From contig JBBBWG010008668.1 of NCBI GenBank assembly GCA_037176905.1, positions 36,244 through 91,646 of the forward strand: DNA of 55,403 nt. The letters are read 5' to 3'. The notes under the pieces are model-generated. The model did not search any database and had not been told where the DNA came from. It was given only the letters and a program-made list of their open reading frames with translations. Positions 20,766 to 31,443 of this stretch are shown here, one piece after another (within the stretch, counting starts at the first letter, position 1; the number at the start of each line of letters is the position of its first letter). The translations under genes and the position numbers were made by a program. The stretch comes from Azolla pinnata (Eukaryota > Streptophyta > Polypodiopsida > Salviniales > Salviniaceae).

Positions 20766-23069
20766 TCACGATACATGCACTGGCGACGATTCCATCCCGG
20801 CCGACGCGTATATATTCTCCATGCAGATGTATGCGGCGCTACACTCGGCATCCAATCGTACTAGCTCATCAAATGCCCACCTCCCAAGCTTTACATTGCC
20901 CCATTTCCCACAAGGACCCAATATACTCTGGAGTATGAGAGGATAGTCAGACCGTGGTACTGCGTCGAGCAAGACTCCCACCTTGTCTACGCATCCCGCG
21001 CGGCCGAATAGATCTGCCATGCAAGCGTAGTGTTGTGCCGCGGGAGCGACGCAAGAAACCTTCCACATCTCACCAAACAGTTGTTCTCCCTCTTTTAGAA
21101 GCCCCGCGTGACAACATGCGCTCAGCGAAACGACAAAGGTGAACGAATTCGGCGCAACGTGTTCAGCCCGCATTCTGATGTACATCTCCAAAACCGCGCC
21201 AGCTTTACCTAACTGAGAATACCCAGCCATGAGGGCGCTCCACGACACCACATTTCTCTCCGGAAGCTGCTCAAACACTTGCCGCGCTTTCTCTAGCTCA
21301 ACACACTTGGAGTACATGTCCACCACCGCGTTTCCGAGCACAATGTCATTATACAATAGCCCTTGCCTCCTGACCTCCATATCTATCTCTCCCCCCGTCT
21401 CCACGGATCCCACGAGGCTGCAAGCCTTCAACACACAGAGATAAGTTACCTTGTCTGGATGGAGCCCGGCATCTCTCATTCGACTGAAGCATGCCAACGC
21501 TTCTTCCCCGAGTCCCTTCCGGGAGTACCCATCGATCAGGGAGCTCCAAGACATGACGTTCTGCACGGGAAGCTCATCGAATACTTCTTGTGCCTTCTCC
21601 AAAGAACCACATTTGGCATACATATCCACCAATGCAGTACCAAGAATGGCATTCTCTTCCCATAGCAACCCTTCATTTCTGACCTGCGCATAAATCTCCG
21701 CTCCTATCTCTGGACACTCAAGGGCGATACAAATTCTCAGCATGCAAAGATATGTGCTGACATCGGGACAAACATTTGCATCTTTCATCTTCCTAAAGCA
21801 CTCCAGCGCCTTCGTACCCAGCCCATGTCTGGCGTACCCAGCGATGAGGGCATTCCAAGCTATGCTATTCCGTTCTGGAAGTCGCTCGAATACTTTTTCT
21901 GCTTCCTCCATCGCTCCACACTTGCAGTACATGTCTAACAATGCATTTCCGAGCACCGGATCTTTCTCTAACAACCCTCGCTTTCTGAGCTCACTATCCA
22001 CATACCATCCGATCCCCATAGACCCCACCATGCCACAGGATTTCAAAATGCATGTGTATGTTATTGCGTCTGGGAAGACCCCGGCATCTTTCATTCGCTC
22101 AAAGCATTGCAAGGCTTCATTACCAAGCTTATTTTGAGCATAACCGGAAATGATGGCGTTCCATGTCACAATGTTTCGCACCGGGAGCTCTTCAAACACT
22201 TCTAGTGCCTCAGTCAGAGCGCCACACTTGGAGTACATATCCACGAGCGCATTACCCAGCACGCCATCTTTCTCTAGCAAACCTTGCTTTCTGAGCTCGG
22301 CATGTATTTCTGCTCCAATCTCAAGAGATCCCACGATGCCACAAGCGTTTAGGACACAGATATAAGTTATCGCATCTGGATTCACCCCTGCAAGCGTCAT
22401 TTGTTTGAAACATTCCAATGCTTCATCACCTAGCCCATTTTGGGCATATCCGGCGATGAGTGCACTCCACGACACAACATTCCGCTCGGGAAGCTGTTGG
22501 AAAACTTCTCGTGCTTTCTCTAGAGAACCGCATTTCGAATACATGTCGACCAACGCAGTGCCAAGTGCAACGTCTTTCTCCAATAAGCCTCTCTTCTTTA
22601 CCTCAGCATGTACAGCCTCGCCGATCTGAAGAGATCCGACAAGCCCGCAAGCTTTCAATGCACAGATGTAAGTTACCGCATTCGGAAAGACTCCGGCATC
22701 ATTTTTCATCCGCGCAAAGCATCTCAATGCCTCATCACCGAGCCCAATCTTGGCATATCCAGAAATCAGCGCATTCCATGTCACGACATTCCGCTCATGA
22801 AGCTGTTCAAACAGTTGCTGCGCTTCCCCTTGTGAACCACATCTGAAGTATGCCGTGATGAGAGCGCTGGCGATATAGACATCCTTCACAAGCAGCTTAC
22901 CCTTGAGCACCTCGGCTTGGATTGCTCGTGCCCTCGCTATGTTTTTCTCTCTTCCACACGATTTTATAAGATCCAAGACGGCAATCCGGTTGCAAAACTT
23001 AGCATTCAGTGACAACATGTCATCGTAAACCACATTTGCTGTGCAATGAAGCATTCCTGGATCATTCAT
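20766..23069 (-). CDS. PLS-type pentatricopeptide repeat protein, single exon
   Basis: The intronless frame has 767 codons, from ATG 23069 to the TGA at 20766. About six S-L-P triplets of roughly 102 residues follow one another, for example ALVDMYSKCGSLEKAREVFQ and NVVSWSALIAGYAQNGLG, preceded by an LDLIKSCG start motif. The end is E1-like (NVKLGRWAFDELVRL ... CMENIYASAG), then 10 unrelated residues; E2 and DYW are missing. The N terminus (about 30 residues) is not a convincing transit peptide, so the true 5' end may lie further upstream. The role is presumably RNA binding in an organelle, possibly editing with a DYW partner supplied in trans. High similarity with the PPR at 5.7-7.6 kb, in the same orientation, suggests a local duplication followed by internal repeat gain or loss. 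Confidence 0.93.
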   Translation of the reverse strand: MNDPGMLHCTANVVYDDMLSLNAKFCNRIAVLDLIKSCGREKNIARARAIQAEVLKGKLLVKDVYIASALITAYFRCGSQGEAQQLFEQLHERNVVTWNALISGYAKIGLGDEALRCFARMKNDAGVFPNAVTYICALKACGLVGSLQIGEAVHAEVKKRGLLEKDVALGTALVDMYSKCGSLEKAREVFQQLPERNVVSWSALIAGYAQNGLGDEALECFKQMTLAGVNPDAITYICVLNACGIVGSLEIGAEIHAELRKQGLLEKDGVLGNALVDMYSKCGALTEALEVFEELPVRNIVTWNAIISGYAQNKLGNEALQCFERMKDAGVFPDAITYTCILKSCGMVGSMGIGWYVDSELRKRGLLEKDPVLGNALLDMYCKCGAMEEAEKVFERLPERNSIAWNALIAGYARHGLGTKALECFRKMKDANVCPDVSTYLCMLRICIALECPEIGAEIYAQVRNEGLLWEENAILGTALVDMYAKCGSLEKAQEVFDELPVQNVMSWSSLIDGYSRKGLGEEALACFSRMRDAGLHPDKVTYLCVLKACSLVGSVETGGEIDMEVRRQGLLYNDIVLGNAVVDMYSKCVELEKARQVFEQLPERNVVSWSALMAGYSQLGKAGAVLEMYIRMRAEHVAPNSFTFVVSLSACCHAGLLKEGEQLFGEMWKVSCVAPAAQHYACMADLFGRAGCVDKVGVLLDAVPRSDYPLILQSILGPCGKWGNVKLGRWAFDELVRLDAECSAAYICMENIYASAGMESSPVHVS

Positions 23070-23705
23070 CTTCCGATTCTCGCAGTCGGGTGGAGGTTTG
23101 GGCCTGTACCGGTTCTCACCCCCTGGTTTTAGGTTTTTTACCTGAAACCCCGAACCCGAAACCCTGAACCCATAAGAGCTCCAAGCGATGGAGTGTTTTC
23201 CAAATTAACAACGGTTTGAAGCTACCCTTGATATGAGACTTGCCTCCGAAGGAATTGCTGTAACAGGAGCAAAGCAGCAAAGCTAACCTTTTTATGCAGA
23301 GATGGAAAAATCTCAGAACCAAGGGCCCATTTTTCTTCACTCCACAGATCGAGAAGGGAATGCCCTGTAATCCTCACAGCTTAAACGATTTGCATTTAAA
23401 AAATGCACGAGAAGTTGCTCAGATTACGGCACTTGTTAATCTGTCACTGCAGATCAGATTGGATCAGAGTCGAGCTGGACTACTGGAAGCCTTTATCCTC
23501 ACAGCGGGCAGCTCTGTATCAATGATGATCTATATGAAATCATACAACGAATTGGCCATTTTCTAGGTGGGAGAAGCTGCGTTTTCTGAGACAGAATCCC
23601 CAAAGAAGAAGAAGAAGGAGAAGAAGAAGAAGGAGAAGGAGGAGGAGGAAAAGAAAAGTTTGGATTCTGCAATTTGCATAATTGTGAAGGATAAAAGTGA
23701 AGTTA
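23070..23705. other. PPR gene 2 upstream region
   Basis: The region includes degenerate telomere-like units (GGGTTCAGGGTTTCGGGTTC on the minus strand) at 23,140-23,172, just upstream of the PPR start. It also holds a GAAGAAGGA purine run at 23,596-23,656. No gene is supported. Confidence 0.45.
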
Positions 23706-24020
23706 AATTTGGCAGTTTTTCACAATTATGTTGGATAGAAAGAAAGTTGATCTGGGCAGTTTTCCAGGATGGGAAGTTTGATTTGGTGGTTTTTCACAAT
23801 TATGTTGGATAGAAAGAAAGTTGATTTGGCGGTTTTTCACAATTACGTTGGATAGAAAGAAAGTCGATCGAGCAGTTTTCCACAGTTATGCTGGATAGAA
23901 AGATGGTTGATTTTTGGCAATTTTTCATAGTTATGTTGGTTAAAAAGAAAGCTGATTTGGCTATTTTCACGATTATGTAGGATAAGAGGAAAGTGGATCC
24001 GACAATTTTCACAATTGTGA
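23706..24020. repeat. Minisatellite, 42-45 bp unit, seven copies
   Basis: CACAATTATGTTGGATAG or variants start at 23721, 23794, 23838, 23881, 23926, 23968 and 24010, so the period is about 43 bp after a first 73-bp step. The unit contains GGCAGTTTTTCACAATTATG and GAAAGAAAGTTGATTT. Open minus-strand frames here are repeat artefacts. Confidence 0.9.
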
Positions 24021-24249
24021 TATATGGAAACATTATCCCCAAGAAGAGTTAGATTTATGTCATTCAATATTAAAACACCTTAGAAGGTTAACCTCGTGAA
24101 ATTGTTGCTTTCAAAGTAATTTCGACAAAACGGGTTTTTTTTGTATTGTGATGTTGTTTTTTAATACAAACATACATTTCTGAAAAAAAAGGAAAAGGAT
24201 GGTCTTAAAGCGAGAATCATGAAGCACTTACCACACATGATTTACAGAG

Positions 24250-24310
24250 GGATTCAGGGTTTAGGGTGTAGGATTTCGGATTTAGAGTTTAGAGTTTAGG
24301 GTTTAGGGTA
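24250..24310 (+). repeat. Degenerate telomere-like array
   Basis: About eight TTTAGGG-type units include TTTAGAG and TTCAGGG variants. They stand alone in AT-rich DNA. Confidence 0.8.
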
Positions 24311-25900
24311 GTTTCCCATCTTGTATTGTTCTTTCTATCCATCAAGTAAGAGTGCTAGTACATAACCCTGCAAAGGGAAAACCGATTTTCCAAATTCTCC
24401 CTTCAGTTCAACACATGGCATTCTGAATTTGTTCGATATTTTGGAAGCGGCTTTTCAAGATGATCAGGAAAATGCGTTAACCCTTTCGCAAGTTGTAGAC
24501 CAAAAATGGCACAGAGAAAAGCTATTCCAAATTAACCCCCCTGCCCTATTCATTAAAAAGCACGGTGGTTTCTAATATCGTCTTTGCATTTCTTTACAAC
24601 CTACTGTCACAGACAAATACCTAGCTTTGTTTCGCTCTTTTGTATATGTTCGTGACAGTTTATTCACCTTGACTGGGATCAAGGTGAACCTATGTATTTA
24701 TACATTCCCAAAACTTCTGCATGCAAGAAGAGGGTCCTGTATGCATAAGCTTTTAAAAAGAAATATTAGCTTTATATATATATAAATAATATTATAATTT
24801 CATGTTCAATCCATTGGCTAGACCAATTGACTCTATATAGCTAAGGTTGTAAGTGTGAAACTTGTTTATATGACACTTATATTCTCCTTAACTCATTAAG
24901 GAATGTCTCTTATTTCAATGGACTTTCCCAAAACAAATCAAGCCTCGACAAAGCTCGAATCAGTAGGTGAAGATGTTGGTCATGATATTTGGCATAGAAA
25001 CATAACGAAGTCAGGTACTGCACACTGTAAAGGGTTTACTAATGGTCAACAAGTTTAGAGAGAATATAGAATGGACTAAAGGTGTTTAACAGCACTTAAC
25101 CACACCCAAGCAAATGACCGGAGATAAATTCAAAAGATCATTTCTATCTCATACCACATAATATTTAAATTGGGTTGTACCCCTGAATGTTAACAAACTG
25201 ATTCGATAAAAGGGGCCTAGCCTCACCAAAACAAACCTTCACAAGATACCCAAATGAAAGGAAGTAGCTAGTTCCCTTTACATACGTCAAACTTCTGAGG
25301 CACCAGAAATGTTCACACCAATCCAAATAATTGTATGTGCTCGTCCGCGGTCGTAAAGATTCTCCTGCCTTTTTAAGCCATTTAAAATCAGCTTTCCGAT
25401 TTGGTTCCCAAGGTTACAGATTCGAGATCATTTGTAGAACTTCAAAGGTCGGATAAACTATAGTCGGCAACCAAAGACACGCGAGACAGAGAGCAGTCAG
25501 AGCTGAGGCAACGATCGGTCCAATGTTGGTGGGCACGGTTTCACACTGCGGTTTCAAGAATCTCAATTCTGCTTCGCGATCGAGAGAAGCAGAAGAAGCA
25601 AAACAGAAGCAGAAGCAGAAGCAGAAGAAGAGGACAAAGGGAAGAAGGCGACAAATCGGACAAAAGCGGACGGAACGCGAATCTTTCTCTTCGTCCGTCC
25701 GCTCAACCCACCCTCGCTTTTCTCGTTTGCCGGCCTCGGTTTCGCACCTTCGATCCGTCCGAGGGCGCGGACGCGGACATAATCGACACCCTGCTAATGA
25801 TGTTGATTCTCTCTAAACAAATGGGAGAATCGTGCCCAGAAAAACCTGTGCCCAAAACTATCAACTGTGCTCGATTAACCGAATCAATTCATTGCAAACT
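24311..25900. other. AT-rich spacer
   Basis: No gene was recognised. A plus-strand frame at 25,523-25,816 is Lys/Gln/Arg-rich because of a GCAGAA run and resembles no family I know. A regulatory role for the adjoining DNA cannot be shown. Confidence 0.35.
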
Positions 25901-25904
25901 CCAT

Positions 25905-26015
25905 TAACATCAGATTAAGCGATTGATTAACGCTCGATGGATTGATTAACTCTCGATGGATTGATTAACTCTCGATTGATTGTTGACGCTCGATTGACTG
26001 ATCGATTAACACCAA
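25905..26015. repeat. Short tandem repeat built on GATTGATTAACTCTCGATG
   Basis: About five copies of a 19-23 bp unit have GATTAAC(G/T)CTCGATTGATTG variants. No coding sequence was found. Confidence 0.7.
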
Positions 26016-26324
26016 ATGAACACGTGAATTAACTGATTAGATTCTAATATTGCTAACTTTCGTTAATCGGATATAGTAATGGAGTCGATCAGGATCAATC
26101 GGTGAGAAACAAAAATAAAATCCGAACAGGAGCGGCGGAATCTTACGTTTCTTTTAAGCGACATCGGCCCCCGTGGGATTATCGTGGTTTTTACTTAACA
26201 TGTTAAGCGAAGCATGCCCGATTAAAGAAGGGGAAAAAAAAAAAGAGAAAAAAGCAGGCAGTGCATGCATGCTGTTAACACCGCACCACACCACGCAAAA
26301 CTCAATAATGCGCGAGTTGGCTCA

Positions 26325-26386
26325 AAGTTTAGGGTTTAGGGTTTAGGGCGTAGAGTTTAGGGTTTAGGGTTTAGGGTTTAGGGTTG
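26325..26386 (+). repeat. Interstitial telomere-like array
   Basis: Nine TTTAGGG units include one GCGTAGAG-disrupted unit. It lies about 1.3 kb upstream of the MIR529 stem. Confidence 0.9.
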
Positions 26387-26609
26387 TGGTCTGGAAAAGG
26401 CATGGTCGTGTTTCGGCCACGTGCTCGGCTCAATTGGTGCGATGGTGGCTGGGCCCTCGACCATCCCATCCCACCGCAGCCTATCCCATCCAGTGATGAG
26501 ACAGACAAATCCCATTTTTCACAGATTCGGCTTGACTCGTTCGAAGCGAGACCAACTAACCAACTTCTCGTGGATATGGCGGCCCACCAACCATTACTAA
26601 CAGTAGCAG

Positions 26610-27375
26610 ATCGCAGATAGCAGTAGCAGTAGCAGCAACAATAGCAGTAACAGTAGCAGCATCAGCAGCAGCAGCAGCAGCAGTAGTAGTTGGCCAATTG
26701 CGAGATGGTATCCGACACAAACACATGTTAGCAGATGCAGTGCCTGCCTTTGCCCTCCCTGAGCTATAGCTAGCACCTCTTCCAGCTGTAGCCTTTCTGG
26801 CTTGTTGCTGCTTCTGCTTCTGCTTCTTCTGTTGCTTCTGCTGCTGCTTCTTCTTTGCGACTGGGCACCATCATCGTCATCACTGTCGTCATCTATCCAT
26901 CCTTCTTTCCTTCCTTCCTTCCTTCCTTCGTGATTCATCATCTGTATCTGTATCTGTATCTGTATCTATATCTGTATCTGTATGCATTGTGTTCCAGCAG
27001 TCAGCTCCGATCGTCGTGCCCTCTGTGGAGCTTCCACCCCCCCACCACTTGGACATTAGATTACATTTGCTTTTCACATTGATTGATGGCCAGTTTTGCA
27101 CTATGAAATTCCACTCACTCACTCAAACTCACATGAGATCAGATCCCTAAGGGAAGCACAAAAAAAGGCAGTTTGTTTTTGTTTGTTTGTTTGCTTGTTT
27201 GTTTGTTTGTTGCCATGCATATAATTGACTGGATCTTCTTCTTCTTCTTCTTCTTTCTTCTTTCTTCTTTCTTCTTCTGCTTTCTGCTTTGCTTTCTGCT
27301 TTCTGCTTTCTGCTTTCTGCTTTCTTCTTCTTCTTCTTCTTCTTCTTCTTCTTCTTCTTCTTCTTCTTCCTGCGT
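26610..27375. repeat. Cluster of simple repeats upstream of MIR529
   Basis: In order: CAG/TAG trinucleotides (26,612-26,690), CTTCTG-type runs (26,806-26,855), TTCC (26,903-26,930), CTGTAT hexamers (26,941-26,983), GTTT (27,172-27,210) and a CTT/TTC run (27,234-27,369). They generate many open but meaningless frames. Confidence 0.85.
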
Positions 27376-27518
27376 CTTCTTGCTTCTTTGCCGCCGCTTT
27401 GGACTCTGCTATTCTGTATTGAACGGTACAGGGAAAAGCGGAAAAGAGCGGAGCAGACCACAACCGGTCATTGCCCATTAAGGAAACTCCTGTGCATTCT
27501 TCCCTCCTCTTTTCTCTC

Positions 27519-27526
27519 TATTTAAG
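27519..27526 (+). promoter_or_regulatory. Possible TATA element for the MIR529 primary transcript
   Basis: TATTTAAG follows a CT-rich stretch about 160 nt upstream of the hairpin base. It is the best TATA-like site in the interval. It would place a transcription start near 27,550. Position and sequence only; no further support. Confidence 0.35.
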
Positions 27527-27679
27527 CACACGCATTCCTGATGGCTATGGCGGAGGAAGGAAAGACCCATAATCCTGTTTCGTGTTTTGGGTTTTCCTGA
27601 TCTTTGCCCACTTCCTTTCCTTTCCTTTCCCTTTGCTTTCCTTTTCCTCCGGGGGGCTAAGCAATGAAGCGTTTCTTCT

Positions 27680-27942
27680 GCAGCACTAGCAATAGAAGAG
27701 AGAGAGCACAGCCCAGAGTCTTTCCCCTTTCATCTCTGATCCCCCAATCAAACAACGCATCTATATCCGAATCCACAATCCCTCCAAAAATCTCCAATCC
27801 GGTTGACTCTATCTGATTCAGGCTTGTTACCCCCACAAGCTCAACCCAATCCCAATCCCAATCCCAATCCCGCATCCATTTCCCATCATCTGCAACTGGA
27901 AATCCTTGGCTGTGCTTTCTCTCTTCTCATGCTAATGCTTTG
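27680..27942 (+). ncRNA. MIR529: MIR529 microRNA precursor
   Basis: The 21-nt segment 27694-27714 starts AGAAGAGAGAGAGCACAGCC and matches the land-plant miR529 family as I know it. It forms 20 consecutive pairs (19 Watson-Crick, one G-U at 27704/27917) with 27908-27927, the expected passenger arm, whose likely product is about 27910-27929. After a 3-by-3 internal loop the stem goes on, with 27681-27690 against 27931-27940 and mismatches at 27686 and 27681. The mature strand lies on the 5' arm, as in other MIR529 genes. The terminal region of about 190 nt is long but within the plant range. miR529 acts through ARGONAUTE1 to cut SPL (SBP-box) transcripts and overlaps miR156 targets. It is conserved in mosses, liverworts, ferns and monocots and missing from Arabidopsis. 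Confidence 0.93.
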
Positions 27943-28070
27943 TAGAGAGAGGGAGAGAGAGAGATTCTGCAGCTGCAACATCAGGATTCTTACTTCTTAG
28001 AATTGTATTACTGTGATGCATCATCATGCATGGCTGCTTTGATGTGCTTTTTTATTTGCAAGAGCTTGCC

Positions 28071-28072
<2 letters not shown>

Positions 28073-28116
<44 letters not shown>

Positions 28117-28195
28117 GTGTGATCAAGGGAAAACAAGCAATAATGGGATCTGTGTGTGTTGTGTGATCAGGGGAAAACAAGCAATAATGGGATCT
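28073..28195. repeat. (TG)n run and 44-bp tandem duplication
   Basis: A (TG)n tract at 28,073-28,114 is followed by two copies of a 44-bp unit (about 28,108-28,151 and 28,152-28,195) containing GTGATCA(A/G)GGGAAAACAAGC, with one difference. It may lie within the MIR529 primary transcript. Confidence 0.85.
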
Positions 28196-28266
28196 GGGTA
28201 AGTAAAAAGAAGGTTTCTTTGGAGCTCACGAGTTTTGATTGAATCTTGTTAGCGATTCCTCGAGCC

Positions 28267-28383
28267 ATGGAGAGCATCAGGTCGGCGTTGGATCGCATCG
28301 GATCAGATCAGATCGGAGGTGGTTCATTCCCCTGCAACAACAACAGCAGCAGACATTTCTTTGATCATCAAGGGAGGTCTTAA
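28267..28383 (+). other. Small open frame downstream of MIR529
   Basis: ATG 28267 to TAA 28381-28383 encodes 38 residues beginning MESIRSALDRIGSD. It lies about 320 nt after the hairpin and could be a short peptide in the primary transcript. Nothing beyond the frame supports it. A repeated GGATCGAT-type tract follows at 28,470-28,585. Confidence 0.2.
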
Positions 28384-28389
28384 GAGGAG

Positions 28390-29144
28390 GAGGAGAAAGA
28401 GCTCTAGGAGTAGGAGAGATGAGCATCAATGGAGGTAAGCTCTGACATCATGAAGTTGTTTCAATCGAATTGATGGATCGATCCATTGTTCCATCACAAA
28501 TCCGATCGATGGATCGATGCATCATTCCATCACACAAATCAGATCGACTGGATCGATCCATCGCAATCCGATCGATCGATTGTTTCTATCCATCAATTCC
28601 CTACAAGAAGCTTCCCGAACAAAATGTCATGTATGTATTGCATACATGCATGTATGCCAAATGGCCTGTAATGTACATACCAAGCTCTGCGGAAAATACA
28701 AGCGTGAGCAAAGACAAAAAACCAGAGCTCCGCCGAGATCTGAATCATGACATAAGCCATGGCAGCTTTTTTTATGGACAACTGTTGTTTGTGTATATCT
28801 ATCTACCCCCATTCCGAGGAATGACTGGAAGTATGTATGCTTGTTGTACACACACATCTCCAAAATGCAAACACACTTTAGCATTCCAAAGTCAAGCCAA
28901 TGTAAAGATCCTTCAACAAAAGAAAGAGCCAAGAAAAGTCTATAAAATCCAAAAGTGGTTGCCATAACAGCAAAAAAGGATATGTATTTCACTGACAACT
29001 ATGTACTCTTCCTCTATGTCTGTACATAGTTGTTAAGAAAGTTGCCTCCTGTGATACCATCTCATTTTCACATGGTCCTCACCATCAATTTTTGTTGTCT
29101 TACCCCATTGTATATATGGAAACAATCAGAAGAAGGGGGAGAAA
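28390..29144. other. Spacer between MIR529 and the unidentified minus-strand gene
   Basis: It begins with a diverged tandem of GATCGATCCAT/CCATCACA units (28,470-28,580). The rest is AT-rich with no recognised feature and probably contains the 3' region of the gene ending at 29,145. Confidence 0.4.
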
Positions 29145-31378
29145 CTACCGGGCAATCGCCTCATTTACCGTAAGCCTCTGCTCTCTCATCAGCTTGTACA
29201 GACAATCTTCGTTTCGGTGAAGCACACGATAACTGCAATCTTTGAGGAGATATGAACCTATCGCTCCAAACTGAACCAAAGAGGAATGGTAGCAGTGCTA
29301 CCCATAATCAGGCAAACATACCTTCGTTGTGAAGGACTCAGCCAAACCTGCTGGCCAGATTCCCCAGACAAACATTGCTGTATCACTTGCTTTTCAACAT
29401 CAAAGCATACAAATTCCTTTTTACTAAGAAAAAACATGCACCTAAATTTCAATGAGTTCATTCGGCATGTTACAAAAGCGACTATGGCATCATTGCAATC
29501 AGAACTCAGAGTTGACAAGAGATTCGTTGCCCAAGTCCACTTTGTAAGGAAACAAGTAGATGTAAATAGTGCAACAATTGAAGTTTTCCGGCCTTAGAAG
29601 ACAGGAAATACGTTTGAATTAAGTTTGTATTCACACTTAACATTTCAAAGCCAATTGTGCAAAAGATAAAAAAATTTTGGGGTAATGCAAGATACATGGC
29701 CGAGCACAAGCCTGCAAGATAACGATAATCTTTCGTTCTCTTAGTTGACGCAGATTAATAACTGCAACTACGGAAGCCTAGTTGAAGAAGCTCCAAATCC
29801 GCTACCACACCCAAAACCAGGCCTGATTCCCACCAGGACCCTAACAAATAGAGCAAAAATGACCTTGACATCAGCTCATACCAACGAGACGTATAGTAAC
29901 CCTGATTTGGTTAATTAATAACCCTATTGCTGTACATAAGCCTAAGATACCAAGCAAAAGACAAAACTAAATGTCTTTACTCAGTGTCTTAGGCTTATGT
30001 ACAGCAATAGAGCTTGATTGGTGTTTAAGATTCAAATACAGATCAATATTGATCTCTACTGACTACATTCATTGAAGCATAGAAATTGTATGCTTAGTTA
30101 GAAAAACTCTATTTGGTCTATGACCCCTAGATTTTCGCATAAAAGATTAAAACTTGACACACCATACACATAGTTAAACAACTACACACATAGTTAAACA
30201 ACATGACATACACATGGATTGATCTGGCTCCCAGATCGTGCAGATAAGACCGACATAACTCGACACCAAAAAATATTGTTTGTAGGAACAACTATGAATC
30301 GACCAACCCGATTCCTCAATTGCAGAAGAGTAAAAAAACAAGGAAGGAGACGAACAAGCTCACTCTGGTGCATGTGGACCTCATGCACATGTTGAGGGGG
30401 AATGTTGAGAGACAAGCTCAACATGTGCAACCGAGACCACACACTATGGAACAAAGAGTCGCGCAATGCGCACCATGCACAATGTGGTGGAGCATCATGC
30501 ACGATGCTCCGAGGAGCCACGACGCGTATAGACTTTTAGCGTGAAACCAACAGTCTTGGAAATATAGGCTTTTGGTGCAGAATGAATACTTCTGGTAGTA
30601 TCCGATCCTGATGCCTAGTTACAACTTGTGATAATATAGCTTTGTGGTTCTGACGTACATTTACAACATCTGATACAAGCTTCTGAGATGAATCAAGTTG
30701 TTGCGTTACATGATCACTTTTGCTTTTGCCTAGAATTGTATCACTGTTGCTATTCCTGAAGACAAATCCCTCTATTTCTGTTCATGGTCGAACTTCAAAA
30801 CATGCTTATGCCGTCACCATCGTCATCATCATCATCATCTTCTTCTTTTTCTACTTCCTCTTCATCGCCTTTTTTCCTGAGTTTCTCTTTTTGTTTACCA
30901 TTTCTCATCATTAATCATGATAGAATCATGATCACCTTTCCAAACTATCTCCGTTTCTGTTGGTGATCTCCCATCAGGTATGCCCATCGGCATCTTCTTT
31001 GTCGTCATAATCTTCCAGGATAGATTACAAATGCTTAGGCATCAGCAAATGGTGCATATCCATTGCTTACTCTGAGAACGTATAGAAACTCTTAACTTCA
31101 ACGGCAAGAATTCAAACCAAAGAGCTAACTTTGGGGATGAACCAACGATGGATATGACCAGCAGGATTAAGTAACGCGGAATGCAATACTCCACCGTTTG
31201 CGAGAAAATGGAAAAGAACAGAAATCGCTTACGTCTCGTAAGGCTGAGGCGTGATGGAAAAGCTGCGGAAAATACCTCGACAGGGAGCTCGAAGTCTGCG
31301 CGAACTTGAACGGCTGCTGCGCGACGATGAAGGCAACGAAACGAGGCCTGGAGGAGGAGGAGGAAGGGGGGAAGGCAT
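29145..31378 (-). CDS. Unidentified multi-exon gene
   Basis: Seven coding exons were found. Two form a 5' block: 31008-30899 (ATG 31008, MTTKKMPMGIPDG) and 30755-30659. Five form a 3' block: 29840-29806, 29761-29696, 29592-29442, 29423-29322 and 29232-29145 (stop TAG). Within each block every GT-AG junction keeps the reading phase, which is strong evidence for real exons. The link between the blocks is unresolved and needs at least one exon in 30,658-29,841. A CT-rich exon at 31,378-31,233 with a GTAAGC donor may be 5' leader. The 3' block includes ERKIIVILQACARP, SKKEFVCFDVEKQVIQQ and an ending NEDCLYKLMREQRLTVNEA. I do not recognise the family. It could also be two short genes, because the second exon can read on to a TAA near 30,539. 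Confidence 0.6.
29924..30010. repeat. Perfect 24-bp inverted repeat
   Basis: Arms 29924-29947 and 29987-30010 (CTATTGCTGTACATAAGCCT... and its complement) match over 24 bp without mismatch and enclose 39 nt. They lie inside the unidentified minus-strand gene, in an intronic stretch. It is the size of a small hairpin RNA or a MITE remnant. Confidence 0.85.
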
Positions 31379-31443
31379 GGCTCGAAGCAACAGAAAGAAG
31401 AGAACGCGGTTTTCTTCGCACAGGAGCGGCGATGGCGCTGTCA

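Noticed and set aside
23104..23180. An extra first exon for PPR gene 2 joined by a 38-nt intron (23,104-23,141)
   Set aside because: Phase and GT-AG borders fit, but 38 nt is too short for a plant intron, and the exon would consist of telomere-like repeat.
30194..30520. Minus-strand frame of 108 codons between exons of the unidentified gene
   Set aside because: Repetitive CACATG/CATGCAC composition and no phase-compatible splice sites joining the neighbouring exons. It is more likely transposon-derived intron sequence.
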